A DNA stretch of 64,000 nt, from the NCBI GenBank assembly GCA_047495785.1, contig JBLDXI010000009.1:930001-994000 (forward strand), given 5' to 3'. This DNA comes from Lepidodermella squamata. Taxonomy: Eukaryota > Gastrotricha. Every line of letters begins with the position of its first letter. The first letter of the stretch is position 1. The notes beneath the pieces were generated by a model that made no database searches, was not told the DNA's origin, and worked only from the letters and a program-made list of their open reading frames with translations. Made by a program: the position numbers and the translations under genes. Of this stretch, positions 49,954 through 59,535 are shown in pieces.

Positions 49954-51112
49954 TCTACATTGTGCCCTGATATTTTTATTTATCGAAAATAATTCCCGGC
50001 TGTAGACAAAAGGGGCGCCCAATCTTTCCTTTTCGGCTTTCTTCCTGGAAGGCTTGCAGTTTAGCCAGCAAGGGTTCTGGTTCCCGGAAGGACTTGTAGT
50101 CGAAGGTAATAGGTAGTAAGTAGTAATTCCCAAATTCGAAAGCGAAAGGTATGCAGCACGCAGCACCTTAGCGCTATCGCTGCTTTAATGACCTGTAAAG
50201 CAAGGAGCCGTTGAACCGTTTTTTTTCTGCAAATGCTGGAATTTTTCAGCTCAGATTTATAGACTTGCGGTTTTACATGAAAACTCACGATTTGCGTTTG
50301 AATTGATCGACAAGCAGTAAGCGGTGGTAACAAAAGTTGCTCTTGCAGCTTGCGGTACTCAGATATTAGAGGCTATTGATTCCTCAGCTTTGAGTCCTTC
50401 AACCTTCAATCTTGCATCGGAGTTGATTTTTGACCTACGACCTAGACATTTTCTCCGACCTCTTTCTACTTCCAATTTACGAGAAAGCCATACATTGTCG
50501 GAAGTTTGCCAGGAAGAGTTTGTATTTCGCAGGTCTTGGCAGAATTACTGTGACGCCTTCGAGGGTCTGTAATCTGAAGATAATCTGAAGATGACCACTC
50601 TAATCGACACGTATCTGCTATCTGCAGGCCGCATCCCTTTGGCTGTCTGCTATCTGCTGAAAGTGTCATCCGACATCGGAACCACAATCATCGACCTAAG
50701 TATGTTTTACGATCGCAGAAATGCTTCTTCGATGCCGTTGGCCTGGGCGAGTATCATCAGGGATTCGTTTCGATCCTTGTTTACGTGGCTTGGGATAAGC
50801 TCGCCATTGCTTATTACACGCCAGTCATATATTGTATAATTTTGATGCGCTCGCGAAGATTGATAGTAGTCCACATAGATGATAGATGGTGACGTAATCA
50901 AAGTGAAATATGGTTGAAATATTTTATAATTTTGAGGGAGACAAATGTCAGCAACAGGAAATTGTCTTGAAAGGTACCCCAAACCCCAAACAGAAGCATT
51001 CTATCATACCCATAACCCATAACCCAGCTTTTTGATTCCGCCGAATTTCTAATTATTAATTGATGTTTTATTTGGATAGTTTTGTAATATTTTCTGTAAG
51101 TATTACTGAGAG
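49954..51112. other. Divergent intergenic region with short repeats
   Basis: About 1.2 kb upstream of the HAUS4-like gene (-) and the mitochondrial MDH (+). It contains an exact 11-bp tandem duplication TAATCTGAAGA at 50570-50591 and several TATCTGC repeats near 50620-50660. Frames of 60-90 aa on both strands show no family signal. Confidence 0.5.
50570..50591 (+). repeat. 11-bp tandem duplication TAATCTGAAGA
   Basis: Two exact adjacent copies. Likely a replication-slippage product; no coding context. Confidence 0.8.
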
Positions 51113-52410
51113 ATGAAACTGAACGGCCGCGCTGTCTATTCGGTTCTGCGTGACTTGAATCGCGCTTTCTCAACTTCATCGCAGGTTAAATTACCTATTC
51201 AATGCATTTTAAAAATTTTAAATCATTTCGCTTTCAGAGGAGTACCCGAGTCGCTCTATTGGGAGCTGCTGGTGGCATCGGACAGCCTCTTGGTTTGCTT
51301 TTGAAGCAGTCACCTCTTATCACTCAGCTAGCACTCTATGATATTGGTGCGTAAAATTTTTGTATCTCTTTGTACGTCTCTACTGACCATTCTCTCATAG
51401 CTAACGCTCAAGGCGTCGCGGCTGATATCAGTCACGTGAACACAAAGGCGAAAGTAACAGGCTTTACCGGTGCTGAGAACTTGAAGGCCGCACTTGCTGG
51501 TGCTGAGCTTGTATTGATTCCAGCTGGTGTACCTCGCAAACCTGGCATGACTCGCGACGATTTGTTCAATACTAATGCCGGTATTGTGCGTGATCTTTGT
51601 GATGCTGCGGCCCAGGTTTGCCCTAAAGCTATCATCGCAATTATTACGAACCCTGTCAACTCGACGGTGCCCATTGCAAGTGAGGTATTCAAACGTCGTG
51701 GCGTTTACGATGAGCGCAAAATATTCGGCGTGACAAGCCTTGATATTGTGCGTGCAAATACGTTCATCGCTGAAGCTAAAGGTCTTGACGTCAGCAAAGT
51801 TAACGTCCCGGTTATTGGCGGTCACTCTGACACCACCATGATCCCAGTCATCTCTCAGGCTACCCCTAGCGTTTCATTCCCTCCGGTAAGTACAATCTTT
51901 TGTTTGCTGACTTTGAGCTAAAGGTTATGATCAACAGGAGGAGCGTAAGAAAATCACTTCTAAGATTCAGAATGCAGGAACTGAAGTCGTCAAGGCGAAG
52001 GCCGGCGCTGGTTCGGCTACACTGTCGATGGCATTTGCTGCCTACCGGTTTGCCGGCTCCATGTTGGAAGCATTGAATGGCGCCAGCGGAGTAGTTGAAT
52101 GTGCTTTCGTCAAATCTGATGTTACAGTTAGTTCGACAGTTTTTGAGTACTTTCGTTGTAATCTTCAACGCTTTGAATCACAGGAAGCCAAGTACTTCGC
52201 AACGCCCCTGCTCCTCGGTGTATGAATTTAACTTGAGTTTTTTTTACACCATGTCATGTCATTTTCTTCATTTAGCGTCAAGGTTTGGAAAAGAACTTGG
52301 GCATTGGAAAGTTGAACGACTACGAAAACTCCCTTTTGCCCAAGGCCATGGAGGAATTGCTGAAGAACATCAAGGCCGGTGAAGAATTCGTCCAGAAAAC
52401 TCTGAAGTAA
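51113..52410 (+). CDS. MDH2: Mitochondrial malate dehydrogenase
   Basis: Six exons: 51113-51184, 51238-51346, 51401-51885, 51938-52126, 52184-52219 and 52276-52410; 341 aa (human 338). Exon 1 encodes a 24-residue amphipathic, Arg-rich leader ending FSTSSQ, a mitochondrial targeting peptide. The NAD motif is [10 protein letters not shown]. Substrate-binding Arg106 and Arg112 lie in [10 protein letters not shown]. The Asp/Arg pair is in SLDIVRAN and the catalytic His in [10 protein letters not shown]. It oxidises malate to oxaloacetate in the citric acid cycle. All catalytic residues are intact, unlike the nearby paralogue at 57162. Confidence 0.96.
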
Positions 52411-52907
52411 AGGAGTTCAAAGCGTTGGGCGAGTCACTTTTTAAATCTTTTAAATCTACTATGGACCATTTGGCGTTGCGAAATGACAAACCTTATACAT
52501 ACTTCAAATTTATGCCTAACGTTATTAAATTTATCGATATATTGGAAGTTAATCCGAATTATTCATCAAACCTCATATTTTCGCAACGTCGTGTCTGCCC
52601 TCTTCCTGTGTTAGCGACACGTAAATAATAAAAGATGACGATTCGATGCCCGATAAATAGGCGAAAAATTGTTACTAAACATCGCAAATGATAGTTATGC
52701 GAGTATGTTATGTAAGCTCTGAGTATCAAAGAGCGTTTCGTGTTTTCCCGTGTTCATCGTGCGTGCTTAATTGATAAAACAGACCTGTTTTTGACAGGAT
52801 AAATCGTATCAAATACATAATTATTGTAACACAAAATCCCGAGTTTCAAAACATGGTCGTGTAACAGCTTATTATCATTTCAATTGCGTACCCTTCGTTC
52901 AACTAAG
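52411..52907 (+). other. MDH 3' UTR and spacer
   Basis: About 500 bp. AATAAA-type polyadenylation signal near 52626; AT-rich afterwards. A 67-aa frame at 52425-52628 is unsupported. Confidence 0.6.
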
Positions 52908-53695
52908 ATGGAGATTTTTCAGTTGAATCCAATAAACCGGATGAGTGAATGTATTTTTTTCATATTAGAAATGGTTCTTAAATGTGTTTTGAAGCTGTCG
53001 GAGGAGAAGTACGACAAACTAATAGCAACTATCGCTACGTTTGATAAAAAGCTAGCTGAAAGTGTGAAGGATGTTGCATTTGTTGGCGATAATAAGGTCA
53101 TGCATGTCCCCAGCGATTTGCTGCTTCGATTGAGGTCAAATACATGCGTCCACAATTTCATCGAACCTTCATCCCTAGATATAATCGACATCACAAAACC
53201 GGCTGAAAAGGTAGCAACACAAGAAATCAATTGAAAGTTTTAATAGCTGTATATAATCTTAGAACCCTGAGCTTGCAGCGAGGCTCGTAAAGCTGCGTCA
53301 TCAAGAGGAACAGCGATTGTACAACGAGATGGTTTCTAATATTACGAAACCGGCAGATGACCGGGTTGCGGAAGAATCCATGTCTAAAGACCGTAATTTT
53401 TCATGCTTTGTAAGATATAATTTACATATTGGTTTAATTCAGTTAAATTCATCGATCGTCAAATAATTGGAGTTGTCAACTTTGTTCTAACTGTGGCTGG
53501 CGCAGCGGCATTCGGATACAAGGCGCCCGAGTTGTTGTGGGGTTTCGAAGAGCAGTTACCGGTAGGAAAATTGTCAAGTTTTGAAATGCTTTATGAGCAA
53601 TAATTTTTATTTTGCAGCGGATATTTTTTGCGGTTTTCTGCGGTGCAATCGTATTTATTGCAGATATTTATTTCATGATTATTCGAGGGGTTTGA
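52908..53695 (+). CDS. TMEM199: V-ATPase assembly factor TMEM199/Vma12
   Basis: Four exons: 52908-53210, 53263-53392, 53443-53561 and 53618-53695; 209 aa (human 208). A soluble N-terminal half carries the family motif NPELAARLVKLRHQEEQRLY and NEMVSNIT. Two transmembrane helices follow at the C-terminus: IIGVVNFVLTVAGAAAFGY, then RIFFAVFCGAIVFIADIYFM. Vma12 homologues help assemble the V0 sector of the vacuolar ATPase in the ER membrane. The ATG directly follows GTTCAACTAAG, an acceptor-like signal. Alternative in-frame ATGs lie about 12 and 20 codons downstream. Confidence 0.88.
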
Positions 53696-53802
53696 TTGAC
53701 GAATCCATGTCTTGCAGTAAATTTTAATAATTGCCTGTTTTTATCAGCAAATAAAATAATTAGTTGTCATTTCTGCTGATCAAATTTAGAGATTATTATG
53801 AG

Positions 53803-56800
53803 ATGAGTAATTATCGCGGCCGAGGGAGAAGAGAAAATGGTGCCAATGCGAGCACTGGCCGTTATTTTCATCATGAATTTTCCCAACCTCGAGTGAGCAA
53901 TCGAGGGGATTACCATTCTCAGCATTCGGCAGGTAGAACTAACTGGCGAAACGATCGAGATTTCGCGTCAACATCCAACAATAGCGCAACAGCTCGAACT
54001 TCATCGAGTCATTCAGTGAGAGCTGAACCCTTCTACCAGCAACCCCACTTCGTTCAACCGATCCAGCCGAATCCTCCGCCTCTTCTATCCGACTACGATC
54101 CACCTGTGCGGCCCGGACCGAATGCAACTCGGCGACCACCCGGTGCATCACCTGTGCGGAAGTTGCGAACAAACGGAGCGTCTGCTGTTGACAAATCACC
54201 GCCTGGAACATCCACGGGAGGATCGCACGATGCTGAAGTAGCGAAAAGGAAAGCTTTCGACGCCAAACGCCTTAAAACCCATTCCGAGTCCGACGCCGAT
54301 AACCAACACATATTTTTTAGCGAAGATGACGACGCTCCAGTCACTGGCACATCAGAGGTGAAGAGCGGAATGGAACTTGCGGCCGAAAAAACCAAGCTAC
54401 ACCTCGCCGATGTTGACAATGAGTTGTTGACAGTTGATGCCGAAATATCTCGCTTGCAGGCCAAACGTGAGCAATTGTTGAAGCAACGTTCCAGTCTGAA
54501 CGATATTTTGTCCTCAATGATCGGAGGTGCATCGAAGCCAGCCGAGACTGCCAGTCGGTCGCAAACACCTTCGACGAGAATGCCATCGGCCTCGCCAAAA
54601 ATAGTAGAACCCTCCGCGGTCAAGCGACCTCACAGTAACTCTTCGGCTGGAACCTCCTCACGCCCTGAACTTCAGTGTCCTGAGGTGTCCACCCATTCCC
54701 CTGCCCCAGTTTCACCGGAGCCAGAACCACCCCTTCCAGTAAAGACTACGAAGAGAAAACAAGGGGCATCAGTGTCGGAAACACCTGTTCAATCTTCCTC
54801 TCAGTCGTCGTCACTCACCCGACCGAATAGTTTGAACGCCCAAGCAGTTGCACCTGTTGCTCAGCTAGAGCCTAACCCGCGGACGATTACCGGCACACTC
54901 CACCTTGCTTTCCGTGATGTCGACAGCGGATATAGTTCCCGAAGCGTCGATGACGACTCTTTGATAGTCACCTGTTTCGTGGGTGTTGTAAATGACCCTA
55001 ATTTGCTACTCATCGGCAATAAATCCGGTCATGTGTGCAAATACAGCATCCAGACCCAACAGGTTCTGCGGAAGGAATTTATCTTTCGTAAACCTGTTAC
55101 TGCCATATGCGGGATTCAAGGAGGCTCTGCTGATTCAAGCGAAGAATTGCGAGTTTTTGTTGGTTCTTCAGATGGAGACTATCGTTGCTACAATGGGACA
55201 TTGTCGGAAGTAATATCATCGACAAGATTCGGCTGGGGCGTTTGCTGCATCAAATATCTTCATAATCACGTTTACATAGGCATTGGAGTAAGTTATTTAT
55301 ACAATTCTATAGCTTGTTTAATGTTTTCTTGTTCTCTCGTAGAACGGATTGATTAGCATAATTTGCCCCAAGCGTAAGAATTGCCCTTTCAGACAGCCAT
55401 TTGGTGTTAATTGTCATTCATTTCATAGGTGGAGTTGTTTTGGAGAGATTCTCCGCTGGATGCGCCTTTGTCTACGATCTTGAGGCACTTCAGGAATCGG
55501 CGCGTGATACCATAGTGTGTGCCCTCAAAGCTATTGATTCACTCGCGGTCAGAGATGCCAGGTTTGTTAACGCACAGTACTTCGTTATATTGTCTCGTTA
55601 AACGGTCAGTCTATGGTAATATTACTACGCTTGTTTTTTAATGCGCGATTATCACGTGAGCTTCACGCTCCCAAGCTAAAAGAACACAGTTTTTTGCCAC
55701 AGGCATGTTGTTTTCATCACATCGCGCTAAATATATTAGGCTTAGGCTTTTACGTAATGAGTAATGGAAAAGTATTACGCTACCTTTGCGGTATTTATTA
55801 GGTCTACGCTATCAAAAAATATACACGTCAGTGCTTTGAATGGTCTAGCTGTAGATATTCATCTTTTGATTTGGAAGTAGCCTAGATCAGGACAGAATTT
55901 ATAATGCTGAAGTGTGCACACTTTTATTCCTATATAATATTATGCAGCTCGGGTATTGCGTTGTATTATCGTCGGCTTTCAGTGTACAGAAAAGAATCGG
56001 CGAGATGCGTGTAGTTTTTTGCCACTCACATCGCGATTCTGTGCCTGTGTATTGCAAACTGTAGATTAGAACGAAAATTATTATTGATTTTTCGGCTTTT
56101 TCTCCCCAAAAAAGACACACTAGCTTGATCGTCATCATGATCAGAATTATATACCTCCATTGCATGACTTGTTGTTTTACCCTTTGCTCTGCACCTCCCC
56201 AGTGATGGCCTGCATTTGCGAAATATCGAACTGCCACGGCTTTCATCATTTTTTAATGAAGCCGGCTCGTCCTCGGTGCCGAGCGCGAAACAAGTGAACT
56301 CTCCATCATCCCCGCTGGCATGCACAAATTTGGCGAGTGCTGGCGGGTTTATATTCGGGTGTCAGGTAAATTTAATGGCTAATACGTACAAGCTGAGAAA
56401 TTTGCATACCTTCGAACCAGGCTAATGGACAGGTTTTCGCTGTCGCTCCTGGCAGCAAAAAAGCTACCACAGTAGCTAATCTCGATTGCCGTCCGATGGC
56501 CTTATCTGTTATAGGTTTCAACGCCTCTAACGGGATATACATAGCTGTAATAACAGCTGATTCAATTGTTCGAGTGTTCTTGGTTTCCTCTTCGATGCCA
56601 ATTGGGGCGAACTCTTCGAAGAAGAAGTCCGGCGGGAAGGCGAAACAATTCAGCTCTCGAATGTCTTCCAGCTCAGAAGACGAATCGGACCAAAGTAGAG
56701 CTCAGGTCAGCTTTCATCAAGTATTCCACTCTACGATGGCTCAAAAAGGCTGGTCACTGTATAATGCAGCAATGACATCTTCTGGCTTGGTTTGCTTTAT

Positions 56801-56819
56801 GTCACTTTACTTTTTTTAG
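53803..56819 (+). CDS. Unrecognised 746-aa protein: RG-rich/disordered N-terminus, coiled coil, propeller-like C-terminus
   Basis: Five exons: 53803-55287, 55343-55403, 55429-55561, 56203-56365 and 56421-56819; phases consistent. Residues 1-370 are low complexity (RGRGRR at the start, then Ser/Pro/Thr-rich) with a coiled coil at ~205-250 (LLTVDAEISRLQAKREQLLK). From ~380 on, beta-strand repeats resemble a WD40-type propeller: NLLLIGNKSGHVCKYS, RVFVGSSDGDYRCYNG, YIGIGNGLISII and YIAVITADSIVRVF. ZNF106, which has a C-terminal propeller, is one possibility, but I cannot confirm it. A Ser/Lys-rich acidic segment sits near the end. The third intron, 641 bp, is about ten times the usual size here. 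Confidence 0.65.
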
Positions 56820-57161
56820 ACCAAGTTATTTTTTCAGATCTGCCTGATAAGTTACCAAACTAATGCGTCAAACTCCATAACACCACCATGGATTCTTGAA
56901 TGTTACATGTTTCCGAAAATGCTGATGGGAGAGGTTGCGTAGTTGAAAGGGCATTCATTCCACGGTATAAATACTTATATTACTACTTTTTATGGCTCGG
57001 GAAAGAATTTTGTTGCCTGTTTTTCTTCTCTAATCAAACAGCTCAAGCTATACAGCCTCACGTGCTCGAGTTTAACACATTAAAGCAGAGAAAGATTTTT
57101 AGTCAATCCTCCTGATGATTTTCCTTTCAGTTTAGCAATAGAATTTTATTAAATATTTAAA
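56820..57161 (+). other. Spacer between propeller-like gene and MDH paralogue
   Basis: About 340 bp, AT-rich near 57140; the 71-aa frame at 56900-57115 has no family signal. The segment ends in an A/T-rich leader just before the MDH-like ATG. Confidence 0.5.
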
Positions 57162-58238
57162 ATGTCGAGGTCTCATACTCTTGGAACCAAAGTTACTGTC
57201 CTTGGCGGTGCTGGAGGCATTGGCCAGTCTTTCTGTCTGTTACTGAAACAGTCGCCGTTGGTTACTAGCCTGGCAGTTTTCGATGTAGTTGGTGCTGTTG
57301 GCGTTGCCACCGATCTCAGCCATATCAACACGCGATGCAGCGTTCGTGGCTACGGCCCAGAGCAACTGAACGAGTCACTTGAAGGTGCTGACGTTGTTGT
57401 CATCACTGCCGGTCGGGCTCAGAAACCAGGCATGACCCGCGAAGACTTGTTTAACGTCAACGCCCCAATCATCCGCGACCTAATCACTGCTATCGCAAAA
57501 ACCTGCCCAAAAGCGATGATCTGCATTATTTCAAATCCGGTCAATATGTTTGTGCCCATCGCCTCTGAAGTAATGAGTCGCCATGGAGTTCTCGACTCCC
57601 GTCGCATTTTCGGTGTCACGTCACTTGATGTCATGCGTGCCAGTTTGTTCGCAGCCGAGATGAAACGGATTGAAACCGGTCACATGTTCGTGCCTGTCAT
57701 CGGTGGCCACTCGGTTAATTCAACCGTGCCAATTTTCTCGCAGAGCCGTCCTGCGGTCGAAATCACTCCCGAAGAACAAGCCTCCTTGACTGAACACACA
57801 AAGAATGCCGTCTACGAAGTCATCAACGCCAAGGCAGGGGCTGGTTCTGCGACGCTTTCCATGGTAAATTTCCGTGTGGAGCATTTGATTTTCATTAATT
57901 TTGTTTCAAATTTTTAAGGCCCATGCTGCCTACCACTTCACCATTGCCCTCCTCGAGGCCATGCATGGCGTGCCCGGCGTCGTTGAATGCGCGTATGTGC
58001 GATCGGATGTCACCGAGGCTAAATACTTCTCAACCCCGCTCCTTCTTGGGGTAAGTTCAGATTCTTCTCTCAGATTACGTGACATTTCTTATTTTTAATT
58101 GTAAAGCCGGCTGGTGTTGAGCGTAATCTCGGTATTGGACCTCTCAACGACTTCGAAAAGAAACTACTTGCAGAGTCGGTCGAAGAGCTGAAAGCCAACA
58201 TCAAGTACGGCGAAGACTGGTTTTTCAGCAAAGCCTGA
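57162..58238 (+). CDS. Leaderless MDH paralogue with Gln at the specificity position (LDH-like candidate)
   Basis: Three exons: 57162-57863, 57919-58050 and 58107-58238; 321 aa. It aligns along its length with mitochondrial-type MDH: NAD motif VLGGAGGIGQ, Asp41 for NAD, SNPVN, Asp156/Arg159 in SLDVMRAS and catalytic His183 in GGHS. The substrate loop reads AGRAQKPGMTR, so the first substrate Arg of MDH is Gln87 while Arg93 remains. In classical lactate dehydrogenases this same position is Gln. There is no N-terminal targeting leader, so cytosolic location is likely; the C-terminal SKA only weakly resembles a peroxisomal signal. One intron, after PLLLG, is at the same place as in the MDH at 51113. 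The enzyme probably reduces an alpha-keto acid other than oxaloacetate, possibly pyruvate. Confidence 0.85.
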
Positions 58239-59535
58239 GCTAACTTGTGTTTGCAAACTGTAACATTGAAAATTCTTGATTGCTCGTCCTATGTTTTAGT
58301 TGATGTGTAAATAGAATATTGCCATTGAGATCACTACCGGTAGAGCTATTTTAATAATTTATTACCTTACATACCGTGAGGTGTCTTTGCACTTGTGATT
58401 ATAGCTATCTTGCATACTTTACCCCTGTGACTCCTAGCATTGCCGTTTCTAGTTTTCCTTGGAAATTTTGGTCAGCATTTGGTACAAAGTACGGCTTAAT
58501 TTCTCGGCGTTAAACTGTTTCCACTTTAAGAAGACAAAACTTTCTACGTTTTAATTACTCCTAGTTGTAATATCATATCGCTCACCATTCGTGAATAAAA
58601 CGCTAAGGGTGTTCGTATTGAAATGCTACTTTTGAACTAGCAGCTCACCTCGACGGCGAACAGTTCATCATACTGGAAGCAAACAGCCAGCCTGATATAC
58701 ACCAGCTACTCAGCAACCAGAGGTTAATGGGTACCGAAAAGAAATAAACGCCTATTTCATCTTTTGCGAAACATTTATTTTCCTCGCAAAATTTCGTCAA
58801 ATAGATTAATCGGCTGAGACACGACGCACGAAAAGACTTCCTGTTGCACCAAACATTTGCGGAGAATATAATTTCACAAACGCACTCGGAAAGGCATAGC
58901 TATTTGTGAACATTTTCAGCCTCAGATGTGGAACTTCTTCATGCGCCGGCTCTCATTTTAATAAACAACTCGTCGAGAGAAGAAAAGTTACCGAGAAGCT
59001 AAATACCTTTTGTCATCTGTGTGCAAGCCAGTAAAAAGAGTAGCAAAAAGCTAGAGGTGACGATCGTAGGACATTCAATAAATAAAAACAGTTGATTCCC
59101 GAGTTCATTCAAGAAGGTGATAAGAACGTCACGTTCCAATCCAGAAATCACAACAAAAATAGAAGCAAATAGGATATTAATGTAAGGAAATCTGAGTAAA
59201 ATAACATAAAATCAACACGCGAAAGATAAAATGATAATGCCGTAATCAGCCATGTATCGCTCGACGCCAAACATGCCCTAGCTCTTGGTCTCGAAGATAT
59301 CAGTCGCAGTCGCCGTAGAGATGAGAGGAATGAAAAAAGTCACACAGGGCTTGATTTCAACGCGAGCCAACAGCTTCTAAAAGCTCATTCAGAAAAAGAG
59401 ACAGAGACGACAAATCGCAGCAACATCCAAGGCTCGAGTTACTATCGCTAGTAGAAAGACGCGTGAATTTCAGCAGCAGTAACTCAATAATAAAATTAGC
59501 AAGCTGAGTTTATTTTGAGACGATCACTCCATTGA
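58239..59535. other. Convergent 3' interval
   Basis: About 1.3 kb between the stops of the MDH paralogue (+) and VAV (-). No ORF of note. AATAAA-containing segments occur near 58594 and 58743. AT-rich and purine-rich runs fill 59000-59500. The 3' UTRs of both genes must lie here. Confidence 0.6.

Noticed and set aside
51005-51030. Telomere-like CCCATAA repeats (CATAACCCATAACCCA)
   Set aside because: Only two to three imperfect units, not enough for an interstitial telomere.
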